This document shows positions 16,653-25,087 of a stretch of DNA of 64,000 nucleotides, one piece after another. The notes under the pieces are model-generated. The model had not been told where the DNA came from. It did no database searches and worked only from the letters and a program-made list of their open reading frames with translations. How positions within the stretch are numbered: position 1 is the first letter of the stretch; each line of letters begins with the position of its first letter. Both the position numbers and the translations under genes were made by a program. The stretch is from Clostridiales bacterium (GTDB taxonomy: Bacteria > Bacillota > Clostridia > Oscillospirales > CAG-272): positions 62,001-126,000 of the forward strand of contig DPGK01000004.1 of NCBI GenBank assembly GCA_003523225.1, given 5' to 3'.

Positions 16653-16666
16653 TTACAAAAGTGTAA
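16653..16666 (+). promoter_or_regulatory. Probable BceR-type operator
   Basis: TTACA (16653-16657), four bases AAAG, TGTAA (16662-16666): an exact match to the TnACA-N4-TGTAA inverted repeat described for BceR-like regulators. It starts directly after the kinase stop codon and lies 54 bases before the TATAAT of the ABC promoter, a position suited to activation. Confidence 0.75.
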
Positions 16667-16697
16667 GAAATAAACGGGGAAATGTAAGCCGGAGCTA

Positions 16698-16726
16698 TGG
16701 TGTGCATTTCCCTTTTTGATTATAAT
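16698..16726 (+). promoter_or_regulatory. Activator-dependent promoter of the ABC genes
   Basis: TATAAT at 16721-16726. The expected -35 position (16698-16703, TGGTGT) is a poor match, as expected for a promoter that needs an activator. A hairpin GGGCGGT/ACCGCCC (16738-16760) separates it from the ribosome site GGAGG. Confidence 0.55.
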
Positions 16727-16780
16727 AAATGCAGACAGGGCGGTACTGCGGTCACCGCCCCATTGGAGGATAAAAGAAAG

Positions 16781-17530
16781 ATGAGCATATTACAGGTAAG
16801 CGGTCTTAAAAAGGTTTATACCACACGCTTTGGCGGGAACCGTGTCGAGGCGTTGAAAAACGTGAATTTTACTGTTGAAGAAGGGGAATACGTCGCCGTT
16901 ATGGGTGAATCGGGTTCCGGAAAGACGACCCTGCTCAACATTCTTGCGGCGCTGGACAAGCCCACTGCCGGAAGCGTGATACTTGACGGGCAGGATCTGT
17001 CTAAGATAAAGGAATCGCAGATAGCTGCATTCAGACGTGACAATCTCGGCTTTGTATTTCAGGATTTCAATCTTGTTGATACCTTTTCAATTGAGGATAA
17101 TATATATCTTCCGCTGGTGCTTGCCGGCAAGAGCTACCGGGAAATGTCGGAGGCGATAGTTCCGATTGCCGCACAGCTCGGAATCACCGAGCTGCTGAAA
17201 AAATACCCTTATGAGGTTTCGGGCGGGCAGAAGCAGCGCGCGGCGGTCGCACGCGCGCTTATCACCTCACCGAAGCTCATACTGGCAGACGAGCCCACCG
17301 GAGCGCTTGACTCAAAGGCGACGGACGAGCTGCTTCGTCTGTTCGGAGGTATCAATGCCTCCGGTCAGACGGTGCTTATGGTAACTCACTCGGTAAAGGC
17401 GGCAAGCCATGCCAACCGTGTTCTGTTCATAAAGGACGGCGAGGTCTATCATCAGCTTTACAGGGGCGGAAAAACAAACGAACAGCTTTATCAGATGATA
17501 TCCGATTCTCTTACGATGCTCCAGTCCTGA
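16781..17530 (+). CDS. ABC transporter ATP-binding protein, BceA-like
   Basis: A 249-residue ATPase. Walker A is GESGSGKT (42-49), the Q-loop is FQDFN, the signature is VSGGQKQRAAVARAL and Walker B LILADEPTGALD; the switch His is in VTHSVKAA. It should power the large permease encoded next. The frame is open from 16697, but the ATG at 16781 is preceded by GGAGG and begins the normal MSILQVSGLKKVY fold. It forms a transcription unit with the permease under the operator at 16653-16666. Confidence 0.9.
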   Translation: MSILQVSGLKKVYTTRFGGNRVEALKNVNFTVEEGEYVAVMGESGSGKTTLLNILAALDKPTAGSVILDGQDLSKIKESQIAAFRRDNLGFVFQDFNLVDTFSIEDNIYLPLVLAGKSYREMSEAIVPIAAQLGITELLKKYPYEVSGGQKQRAAVARALITSPKLILADEPTGALDSKATDELLRLFGGINASGQTVLMVTHSVKAASHANRVLFIKDGEVYHQLYRGGKTNEQLYQMISDSLTMLQS

Positions 17531-17615
17531 ATCTTTGGCGCAGACATTATTCCGAAATTTCCAAAACATTGAAAGGAAGCTTTCGCAAGGCGGAAGCCAA
17601 AGTCATAAATAAAAA

Positions 17616-19652
17616 ATGAAAGTATGCTTTTATCCCCGGCTCGCACTTGACGGTATGCGCCGGAACAAGCGCCTGTTTGTGCCTTATATACTGACCGGCG
17701 CTGTAATGATGATGATGTATTACATCCTGGAGTTTCTTCGCAAGTCGCCGCTTCTGGATCGGATGAAGGGAGGCGGGACACTGCGCATGCTTCTGCCGTT
17801 TGGCTGCGGAGTCATAGGTGTTTTCTCTCTTATCTTTCTCTTTTACACAAACTCATTTCTGACCCGTCAAAGAAACCGTGAGTTCGGTCTTTACAATATT
17901 CTCGGCATGGACAAGCGGAACATAAGCCGTGTAATGTTCTGGGAAAGCCTTATCGCTTACACGGCTTCCTCCGTGTGCGGTATACTGCTCGGTGTGATGC
18001 TTTCAAAGCTTGCGGAACTGTGTATGCTTAATATCATGAATACCGCCGCGGATTATTCCATGCGCATTGAATGGTCTGGTATAGCACAGACGTTGCTTGT
18101 TTTCGGCGTTATCTATTTTTTGCTGCTTTTGAATTCATGGATAAAAGCGGCGCGCTCAGACCCGCTTGAGCTGCTGCACAGTGACAGAAAGGGCGAAAAA
18201 CCGCCAAAGGCAAACTGGGTGGCGGCGGTCTTGGGAGTGCTGATACTGGCGGCGGCATATTATATTGCGGTATCGATAAAGGAACCTTTGGTTGCCATGA
18301 TATGGTTCTTTATTGCCGTGATAATGGTCATAATTGCCACCTATCTGCTTTTTGTTTCCGGGTCTGTCTCCTTATGCCGCCTTTTGCAGAAAAACAAAAA
18401 ATACTATTACAAGCCCAATCACTTTGTTTCCGTCTCATCAATGATATACCGCATGAAGCGCAACGGTGCGGGGCTGGCTTCGATATGTATACTTTGTACT
18501 ATGGTTCTTGTCATGCTGTCCTCCACGGCAAGCCTTTATATCGGAGCTGAGGACTCACTGCTTCAAAGATATCCCCGCGACATCTCGCTTGAGATAAGGA
18601 TACCGGATAATGAGCATTATAACGACGAGAGCATTTCCGTAATGCGCGCATCGGTGCAAAATAAGGTTGGTGAGCATAAAAATGTCGAGGAATTCCGATA
18701 TGCAGAAGCGGGCGGGATGTTTACCGATTCCGGTATCATACTCGACCAGAATGCAGTTGATGATTTCAGCATAAGCGACTATGCAAGCGTCGGATATCTG
18801 CTGATAGTTTCGCTTGACGAATACAACCGTATCACCGGAGAGAGCAAGACGCTTGAGAGCGGAGAGTGTCTGCTGTATTCCACGCGGAAGGAGCTTCGGT
18901 CAAAGACCTTCTCAATTGAAAACGGAGAGCCGCTGAGGATCAGGGAGACGCTTGACGGAATGTTTGATATCGGATATTATTCGGCTGTAATGCTGCCGTA
19001 CGCAGTGCTTGTCACCCCTGAGTTCGGCGCTGTTACCGAGCCTTTGCAGTCTCTAAGGGACGAGAGGGGTGACAGTCGGATCAATCTGTACTGGAGCTAC
19101 AGCTTTGACTTGGATGCAGATGCCGACGCCAAAATTGCCGTGTATCAGAAGCTCAGAAGTGAGATGGACGATATTGCGATAAGCGAATATGACGGAGGAT
19201 ACAGCTACAGGCTTGAGTGCCGTGAGGAGGAAAAAGCCGATTTTTACGGAACATACGGCAGCTTGTTTTTCCTCGGTATAATGCTCAGTATAGTATTCCT
19301 TTTTGCCGCCGTGCTGATAATTTACTATAAGCAGATATCCGAGGGATATGAGGATCAGTCGCGGTTCGATATTATGCAGAAGGTGGGTATGACCGAAAAG
19401 GACATACGCAGAAGCATTAATTCGCAGATAGTTACCGTGTTTTTTGCTCCGTTGCTGTTTGCGGGTCTGCACCTTTCGTTTGCATTCCCGATGGTATGGA
19501 AGCTGCTTCAGCTTTTTGCGCTCAGAAATATGACGCTGGTGATATTTGTCACGGTAATTTCGTTCCTTATTTTCGGAGCTTTCTATGCGATGATCTACAA
19601 GCTGACAGCATCCGCCTACTTCAACATCGTGCGCGGCGCAAGGGAGCGCTGA
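17616..19652 (+). CDS. Bce-type ABC permease for antimicrobial-peptide resistance
   Basis: A 678-residue permease with about ten transmembrane helices and a large hydrophilic domain of roughly 220 residues between helices 7 and 8 (about residues 300-535), the arrangement unique to BceB-like transporters. Conserved pieces are NSFLTRQRNREFGLYNILGM with DKRNISRVM, and the C-terminal IMQKVGMTEKDIRRS. Known members remove or free cell-wall-targeting peptides from lipid II-cycle intermediates and report flux to the kinase. The natural peptide is unknown. I see no Shine-Dalgarno directly before the ATG; a GCTTTCGC/GCGGAAGC hairpin (17579-17597) lies just upstream. Confidence 0.88.
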   Translation: MKVCFYPRLALDGMRRNKRLFVPYILTGAVMMMMYYILEFLRKSPLLDRMKGGGTLRMLLPFGCGVIGVFSLIFLFYTNSFLTRQRNREFGLYNILGMDKRNISRVMFWESLIAYTASSVCGILLGVMLSKLAELCMLNIMNTAADYSMRIEWSGIAQTLLVFGVIYFLLLLNSWIKAARSDPLELLHSDRKGEKPPKANWVAAVLGVLILAAAYYIAVSIKEPLVAMIWFFIAVIMVIIATYLLFVSGSVSLCRLLQKNKKYYYKPNHFVSVSSMIYRMKRNGAGLASICILCTMVLVMLSSTASLYIGAEDSLLQRYPRDISLEIRIPDNEHYNDESISVMRASVQNKVGEHKNVEEFRYAEAGGMFTDSGIILDQNAVDDFSISDYASVGYLLIVSLDEYNRITGESKTLESGECLLYSTRKELRSKTFSIENGEPLRIRETLDGMFDIGYYSAVMLPYAVLVTPEFGAVTEPLQSLRDERGDSRINLYWSYSFDLDADADAKIAVYQKLRSEMDDIAISEYDGGYSYRLECREEEKADFYGTYGSLFFLGIMLSIVFLFAAVLIIYYKQISEGYEDQSRFDIMQKVGMTEKDIRRSINSQIVTVFFAPLLFAGLHLSFAFPMVWKLLQLFALRNMTLVIFVTVISFLIFGAFYAMIYKLTASAYFNIVRGARER

Positions 19653-19665
19653 TGCGCCGAATCGC

Positions 19666-19752
19666 CATATCCGCAAATTTATCTGCGGATATGTGAGGAA
19701 CCGCAGCTTAATGATCTTTCCTTTTGTGCCGGCGCCGGAGCGCCGGCACAAA
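19666..19752 (+). terminator. Two strong hairpins after the permease gene
   Basis: CATATCCGCA (19666-19675) pairs with TGCGGATATG (19684-19693). TTTGTGCCGGCGC (19723-19735) pairs perfectly with GCGCCGGCACAAA (19740-19752) over CGGA. Neither has a long T tract, so they may be weak terminators or 3' end stabilisers. Confidence 0.55.
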
Positions 19753-19837
19753 TTACGTCCGTGAAGGCTCAAAAACGTGTTTTTTCGCCTTGAAAGCTGC
19801 CGGAATATGCACGGGCAAAAAAATTCGGTAAAAGCTA

Positions 19838-19866
19838 TTGCATTACGGAGGTTTTTTTGATATAAT
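19838..19866 (+). promoter_or_regulatory. Sigma-A promoter of the SRP RNA
   Basis: TTGCAT at 19838-19843, a 17-base spacer, and exact TATAAT at 19861-19866. It is the only clear promoter before the SRP RNA and dnaX. Confidence 0.8.
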
Positions 19867-19872
19867 AATAAC

Positions 19873-20165
19873 TGTGAAATCTTGTTTCAGGCTTCGGCTG
19901 TGAAATAAGGCCATACCAGCCGGGGAGTTAGCGGTGCCCTGTACCCGAAATCCGCTGAAGCGGGGGTGCATCCCCCGAACGAGGGCTGAACCGACGCGGT
20001 CTGAGACGGTGTTTGTGTGTTGAGAAGTGGGTCCCGCGCAATCCGGGGCTGTGAACCATGTCAGGTGGGGAACCAAGCAGCATTAAGCGGTTTACCGAAT
20101 GTGCCGCGGGGATGCCTGCTTTGAGCACAGGCATCGAGTAACGCACGGCGGCGATGCTCGACTTT
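19873..20165 (+). ncRNA. ffs: Signal recognition particle RNA, large bacterial type
   Basis: The RNA scaffold of the signal recognition particle, which with Ffh targets nascent membrane proteins. The 5' (Alu) part contains TAGCGGTGCCCTGTA and AATCCGCT; the S-domain contains GAACCATGTCAGG, a GGAA tetraloop, then CCAAGCAGCATTAAGC, the Ffh-binding hairpin. The 3' part GTGCCGCGGGGATGCCTG is also typical of Clostridia/Bacillus large SRP RNA. Its position directly before dnaX is conserved in Firmicutes. The pairs closing the GGAA loop are G-C, G-C instead of the usual C-G, C-G, a compensated swap. Ends are estimated from the promoter and the last conserved block; they may be off by 10-20 bases. Confidence 0.9.
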
Positions 20166-20245
20166 GGGGTGTATGGTCTTATTTTGCAGCCGGATTTCTG
20201 TAAGATACGATACGATATGATACTGAAGTCGGAAAGGAGCTGCCA

Positions 20246-21898
20246 ATGCATCAGGCGCTTTACCGGAAATACCGTCCGCGCAGCTTTGACGATGTGTGCG
20301 GTCAGGAGCATATAACCCGCGTGCTGAAATACGAAACGTCTCACGGGCAGATAAGCCATGCTTATCTGTTCTGCGGTTCGCGCGGAACGGGCAAGACCAC
20401 ATCGGCAAAGATTCTGGCGCGCGCCGTGAACTGTGAGCACCCGAAGGACGGCAGTCCGTGCGGAGAGTGCGCCGCCTGCCGGCTGATGGACTCTGGGGCG
20501 GAGACCGACATTCTTGAAATGGACGCAGCTTCAAACAACAAGGTCGACGACATACGCGCCATTCTTGACGAGGTGGTTTATACGCCGTCAAGTCTGCGCT
20601 ACCGCGTTTACATTGTTGACGAGGTCCATATGCTGTCCCAGAGCGCCTTCAACGCGTTGCTCAAAACGCTTGAGGAGCCTCCGGCTCATGTTATTTTCAT
20701 TCTTGCCACCACCGAGCTGCAGAAGCTGCCCGCGACTATCGTGTCGCGCTGTCAGCGGTTTGATTTCAGGCGCATCCCTGTGTCTGTCATAACCGAGCGG
20801 CTTGAATATATTGCTTCAAAAGAGGGAATAGAGCTTGAGCATGATGCGGCGCTGATGCTTGCAAGGCTGGCGCAGGGCGGCATGCGCGACGCGATAAGCC
20901 TACTTGAGCTTTGCGCGGGAGGCTCGTCTAAAGTCACCCCCGCCGCGGTAAATGATGCCGTCGGCTCATCCGGGCGCGAAACGGTCTCGCGCACCGTGCG
21001 CGCGCTTGCCGCAAGGGATTGCCCGGTGCTGTTCGATATAATTGCCGAGACGGATTCCTCCGCCAAGGACATCACCGTTTTCTGGAGCGAGCTTATTGCT
21101 TACTACCGCGATATGCTTGTCGTAAAGACCGGTGTGGATGCGGTGAAATATCTTGACCTTACCGAAACCGAGGCGGAGACTTTGCGCTCCGACGCCGGAC
21201 TTTTTTCGCGTGAGACGCTTTTGTACCACAGCCGCCTGCTTGACGATGCGTATCTTTCAATGCAGCGGGCGGGGGCTATCCGGCGTTCCGTTGCCGAGCT
21301 GACGCTTCTGCGCATGGCTGACGAAAGACTTGACACGCGTCCTGAGGCACTGCTTTCGCGCATTGCGGCACTTGAGGCAGCGCTTGCCGGAGGTGCTGTC
21401 CGGATACCTCCGGCGGAATCCATCACGGTTGCGGAGCCTGCACCTGTCAGCACTCCCGCTTCCGAAGCTCCTGCCGTCGGCAACGCTCCTGCTTCCGGGG
21501 CTGTGGCTTCTTCGGAAGCGCCGCCTGTTGTCAGAACGCCGCCCAAAAATCCTCCCAAGCCTGCTCCCGCCGCGCCGCTGCGCAAGCAGATACGCAGCTT
21601 TGCGGAGATCGCCGAGCGCGTCTCGGAAACTGACAAGGGGCTTGGCGGATTTGTGAGAAAATGCCGCGCGTACACCGACGGTGACGACGGGATGATACTT
21701 TACTGTGAAACGCAGTTCACGAAAAATCTCCTCATGCGCGACAAGAGCCTGTCTCTTATCGCCGCGGCGGCGTCCGCGGTGCTGGCGAGACCAATGTTGC
21801 CGATTAAGGTGAAGGTCGATATCCTTCCCGCAGATCGCGAGCCGGACGATGCCGAACGCCTTGACGGGGAGCTGCGCTCGCTTGCCGGGCTTGAGTGA
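20246..21898 (+). CDS. dnaX: DNA polymerase III subunit gamma/tau
   Basis: A 550-residue clamp-loader ATPase. Walker A is GSRGTGKT (44-51), followed by the zinc-binding cysteines in CEHPKDGSPCGECAAC (from about 64); Walker B is VYIVDEVHML and the sensor segment LLKTLEEPP. Residues of about 385-445 are a Pro/Ala/Ser-rich linker, then a C-terminal tau-type domain. Ribosome site AAAGGAG. It heads dnaX-ybaB-recR, a conserved trio. I found no A-AAA-AAG slippery site, so the E. coli-style frameshift product is not expected. Confidence 0.95.
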   Translation: MHQALYRKYRPRSFDDVCGQEHITRVLKYETSHGQISHAYLFCGSRGTGKTTSAKILARAVNCEHPKDGSPCGECAACRLMDSGAETDILEMDAASNNKVDDIRAILDEVVYTPSSLRYRVYIVDEVHMLSQSAFNALLKTLEEPPAHVIFILATTELQKLPATIVSRCQRFDFRRIPVSVITERLEYIASKEGIELEHDAALMLARLAQGGMRDAISLLELCAGGSSKVTPAAVNDAVGSSGRETVSRTVRALAARDCPVLFDIIAETDSSAKDITVFWSELIAYYRDMLVVKTGVDAVKYLDLTETEAETLRSDAGLFSRETLLYHSRLLDDAYLSMQRAGAIRRSVAELTLLRMADERLDTRPEALLSRIAALEAALAGGAVRIPPAESITVAEPAPVSTPASEAPAVGNAPASGAVASSEAPPVVRTPPKNPPKPAPAAPLRKQIRSFAEIAERVSETDKGLGGFVRKCRAYTDGDDGMILYCETQFTKNLLMRDKSLSLIAAAASAVLARPMLPIKVKVDILPADREPDDAERLDGELRSLAGLE

Positions 21899-21968
21899 GC
21901 TGCCGGATAAATCTGAAAACCAAAAATAAAGATAAATTTTTTCCGAAAGGAAGAGGACAGAGGAAGCT

Positions 21969-22331
21969 ATGAAAGCAAGAATACCCAAGGGTGTAGGCGG
22001 GGGAGGTCCCGCGAACATGAACGCGCTTATGCGTCAATATGAGAAATTCCAGAATGACATGGCGGCTCTCACCGAGGAGCTGGAAGCCCGTGAATATGAG
22101 ATATCTGCGGGCGGCGGAGCTGTCAAGGTTAAGATGAACGGCAAAAAGGAGCTGGTTTCTATCGAGATGGCTCCCGAAGTGGTCGATCCGGATGACACCG
22201 ATACCCTTGCCGATATCCTTATTGCCGCGGTAAATGAGGCGATAAGAAAGGTTGAAACCGTTTATGACGAGGAGACTCAGGCTCTGACCGCGAGGTCTGG
22301 TCTGCCCAGCGCCGGCGGACTGGGCTTTTAA
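21969..22331 (+). CDS. YbaB/EbfC family nucleoid-associated protein
   Basis: A 120-residue DNA-binding protein. After a glycine-rich start, MNALMRQYEKFQNDMAALTE forms the long helix that dimerises, and AGGGAVKVKMNGKKELVSIE the conserved sheet. Members bind DNA as tweezer-like dimers. It lies between dnaX and recR, two bases from recR, as in most bacteria. A good AAAGGAAGAGG site precedes it. Confidence 0.92.
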   Translation: MKARIPKGVGGGGPANMNALMRQYEKFQNDMAALTEELEAREYEISAGGGAVKVKMNGKKELVSIEMAPEVVDPDDTDTLADILIAAVNEAIRKVETVYDEETQALTARSGLPSAGGLGF

Positions 22332-22333
22332 GC

Positions 22334-22933
22334 ATGGCTGATTACATCGCCTCACTTGAAATTCTGGCGGAGCAGTTCGGCAGACTTGCGGGTGTGGGCA
22401 AGCGCACCGCAATGCGCCTTGCTTTTTCGGTGCTTGACATGAGCCGTGATGAGGCTGAGCGCTTTGCCAATGCTATCCTTGACGCGAAGGATAAAATTCA
22501 TTTTTGCCCCGTTTGTCAGAACCTCACCGACCTTGAGGTATGCCCCATATGCTCTGACTCCACGCGGGATCACGCCACTATATGTGTCGTTCAGGACACC
22601 AAGGCGGTCATGTCGATGGAGCGTGTGCGTGAATACCGTGGGGTATATCATGTATTGCACGGAGCGCTGTCGCCAATGAACGGCGTGACACCGGACAAGC
22701 TGCGCCTGCGTGAGCTTATGGAGCGCATCGGAGGCAATGATATTAATGAGATCATAATTGCCACCAACCCGACCGTCGAGGGGGAAGCGACGGCGATGTA
22801 TATCGCACGTCTGCTGAAGCCCGCCGGAATAAAAACCACCCGTCTTGCCTACGGTATACCGGTCGGCGGCGAGCTTGAATATGCCGACGAGGTTACTTTG
22901 TCGCGCGCTCTTGAGGGCAGGCGGGAGTTCTGA
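22334..22933 (+). CDS. recR: Recombination mediator RecR
   Basis: A 199-residue protein that helps RecO load RecA at gaps. It has the N-terminal helix-hairpin-helix (FGRLAGVGKRTAMRLAF), the C4 zinc finger CPVCQN...CPICSD (about 58-72), and the Toprim domain with CVVQDTKAV and ATNPTVEGEATA. The C-terminal walker-like RLAYGIPVGGELEYAD is intact. Length equals the family norm. It ends the dnaX operon; a terminator follows. Confidence 0.95.
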   Translation: MADYIASLEILAEQFGRLAGVGKRTAMRLAFSVLDMSRDEAERFANAILDAKDKIHFCPVCQNLTDLEVCPICSDSTRDHATICVVQDTKAVMSMERVREYRGVYHVLHGALSPMNGVTPDKLRLRELMERIGGNDINEIIIATNPTVEGEATAMYIARLLKPAGIKTTRLAYGIPVGGELEYADEVTLSRALEGRREF

Positions 22934-22968
22934 AAGCTCGATTAAGGGCAATCGTAATACGACTTATA

Positions 22969-23024
22969 AAGACAGCCCGGTGTTTTACGGATCTTTGCTG
23001 GGAAACAACGGGGCTGTCTTTTTT
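22969..23024 (+). terminator. Terminator after recR
   Basis: AAGACAGCCC (22969-22978) pairs with GGGCTGTCTT (23011-23020), closed over about 32 bases, with TTTT following. Confidence 0.75.
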
Positions 23025-23082
23025 GTTACCCGCTGTCATGCCGGATGTGCGGCTGTCGTATTTGCCTTTGCATATCATTTTC

Positions 23083-23110
23083 TACCGCGCAGGCGGTATT
23101 TTTTGTTTTT
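23083..23110 (+). terminator. Second terminator, upstream of the phosphate transporter gene
   Basis: TACCGC (23083-23088) pairs with GCGGTA (23093-23098) over GCAG, then six T residues, G and five T. It lies only 60 bases before the transporter ATG, so it may also act as an attenuator if a promoter lies between the two terminators. Confidence 0.7.
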
Positions 23111-23169
23111 CCGGGATAATAATAAACATGAACTGTTTTATGTTTATTACTGTTCCGGAGGCTCGGATC

Positions 23170-24990
23170 ATGGATATATTTTCGCTTCTTCACTTTGTCG
23201 GAGGCCTTGCCATGTTTTTGTTCGGTATGACGGTCATGGGGGAAAATCTGCGCCGGATGACCGGAGGCAAGCCGCAGGGGTGGCTTGGCAGACTCTGTAA
23301 AACTCCGTTGCGCGGTGTCGCTCTCGGCGCGCTTGTCACAGCGCTCATTCAGTCCTCCAGCGCGACTACCGTAATGGTGGTGGGCTTTGTCAACTCCGGC
23401 ATCATGACGCTTTCTCAGTCGGTTGGCGTTATCATGGGAGCAAATCTCGGAACGACTTTTACCTCATGGCTGCTTTCGCTGACCGAGCTTGGGGGAGGCG
23501 TTCTGGAGTTTCTTAACCCTTCCTCATTTGCGCCCCTGCTCGGAGTTGTCGGAATAGTTTTCGTCATGAATTCAAAGACCGATCTCCGTCGGGATCTCGG
23601 ATATGCTTTTTTAGGCTTTACGGTGCTGATCACCGGCATGAATATAATGAGCAGTACGGTAAAGCCGCTGGCGGACATGCCCGGCTTTGCCGAGGCGCTG
23701 ACAATGTTCCGCAATCCGCTGCTCGGCATTGCCGCCGGGGCGCTGCTTACGGCGGTGATACAGTCCTCCTCGGCGTCGGTCGGTATTTTGCAGGCGCTTG
23801 CCGCCTCGGGGGCGCTGACGCGGGGAGCGGCACTGCCGATAATTCTCGGTCAGAATATCGGCACTTGCGTTACAACGCTGCTTTCCGGACTCGGAGCGGG
23901 CAAAAACGCTCGCCGCGCCGCGTTCCTTCACCTTTATTTTAATGTTATCGGCACGGCGGCGGCGCTGACGGCGGTCTACGGTATAAGGCTTTTCGGAGGT
24001 CTTGAAAGCTATTGGAACAGTTCCGCTGACGCCGCGTCGATCGCCCTCATCCACACGGTATTCAATGTTTTTTCAACCGTTATACTTCTTCCGTTTTCGC
24101 GTCAGCTTGAAAAGCTGGCACTTCTCACTGTGCGCGACGGAGAAGAAAAAAGTAAGAAAAAAGTCAAGCCCGGAAAGGAGCGGACGGAAGATCATGACCC
24201 GTACCGCATGCGGAATTTAGAGGAATACAGCATTCTCGACGAGCGGTTTTTATCCTCTCCGGCATTTGCCTTTACTATGGCGCGGGAAGCGTTTTTCCGT
24301 ATGTACGAGCTGGCAAGGCGGAATTTCGGCGAGGCAATGGCTCAGATAAGCGGTTTTGACAGCGAACGTCAGAAGAAGATCGAAGAATCCGAGATGCTGA
24401 TCGACGCATATGAGGACTCGATAAAATCGTATCTTATAAAGCTGTCCGAGGGACGCATGGGCAGTCGCATGAGCGACCATATATATTCCATGTACGGAGC
24501 GGTCGGAGATATTGAACGTATCGGAGATCACGCCATTGATATTTCTGATATCGCCGTAAAAATATCAGATGACGGACGCCGCCTTGACGCGGGAACTGCG
24601 GCGGAGCTTGACGTCTGCCGCCGCGCGGTGGAGGAGCTTCTGTTGGTTGCCGCACCGTCCCCCGGTGAAGCGGAGGAGAAAGCGCGCAGGGTGGACAGGA
24701 CAGAGCCGCTTGAGGAGGCGGTGGACAGGCTTACCGACGAGGTGGGCAAAAGATGTGTGGCGCGCATGGTAGAGAGCAGAGATGCACGCGGAAGCGTATA
24801 TATTGACGAGCTTCTTATCGCTCTTGAACGTATCGCCGACCACGGCGCAAACATTGCCGGTGCGGCGGAGGGAAGCGGAACGGCGGCACATTCCGGATTG
24901 CGGGATGTGCGCGCGGGCGAGACGTTTGAGGAGCGTGTCAGGGAGTATCTTGACAAATATGCGCTGCCGGACGCGGGCGGTGAATTTTAA
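23170..24990 (+). CDS. Na+/phosphate cotransporter with PhoU-like domain
   Basis: A 606-residue NptA/PNaS-family transporter. The membrane half (about 1-350) has two inverted QSSSA repeats: TALIQSSSATTVMVVGFVNSG and TAVIQSSSASVGILQALAASG, the sodium/phosphate site. After a lysine-rich linker, residues of about 385-600 are two PhoU-like helical bundles with IERIGDHAIDISDIA and LERIADHGANIAGAA. The fused PhoU part likely regulates uptake. ATG at 23170 follows CGGAGG. Phosphate is the family substrate; sodium coupling is inferred. Confidence 0.88.
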   Translation: MDIFSLLHFVGGLAMFLFGMTVMGENLRRMTGGKPQGWLGRLCKTPLRGVALGALVTALIQSSSATTVMVVGFVNSGIMTLSQSVGVIMGANLGTTFTSWLLSLTELGGGVLEFLNPSSFAPLLGVVGIVFVMNSKTDLRRDLGYAFLGFTVLITGMNIMSSTVKPLADMPGFAEALTMFRNPLLGIAAGALLTAVIQSSSASVGILQALAASGALTRGAALPIILGQNIGTCVTTLLSGLGAGKNARRAAFLHLYFNVIGTAAALTAVYGIRLFGGLESYWNSSADAASIALIHTVFNVFSTVILLPFSRQLEKLALLTVRDGEEKSKKKVKPGKERTEDHDPYRMRNLEEYSILDERFLSSPAFAFTMAREAFFRMYELARRNFGEAMAQISGFDSERQKKIEESEMLIDAYEDSIKSYLIKLSEGRMGSRMSDHIYSMYGAVGDIERIGDHAIDISDIAVKISDDGRRLDAGTAAELDVCRRAVEELLLVAAPSPGEAEEKARRVDRTEPLEEAVDRLTDEVGKRCVARMVESRDARGSVYIDELLIALERIADHGANIAGAAEGSGTAAHSGLRDVRAGETFEERVREYLDKYALPDAGGEF

Positions 24991-24997
24991 TGTTTAC

Positions 24998-25026
24998 TTG
25001 ACAATACTCTGCCAAACTGCTATAAT
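24998..25026 (+). promoter_or_regulatory. Consensus sigma-A promoter of the dehydrogenase gene
   Basis: Exact TTGACA at 24998-25003, a 17-base spacer, exact TATAAT at 25021-25026. In the leader, CCGGG (25041-25045) pairs with CCCGG (25066-25070), ending one base before AAAGGAG. Confidence 0.85.
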
Positions 25027-25087
25027 GCAGTATGTAATTACCGGGTCACGATAACACGCATACAGCCCGGGAAAGGAGCTTTTATGC

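Noticed and set aside
20246..21898. Programmed frameshift in dnaX making a short gamma form
   Set aside because: No A-AAA-AAG heptamer with a following stem is visible near the linker region.
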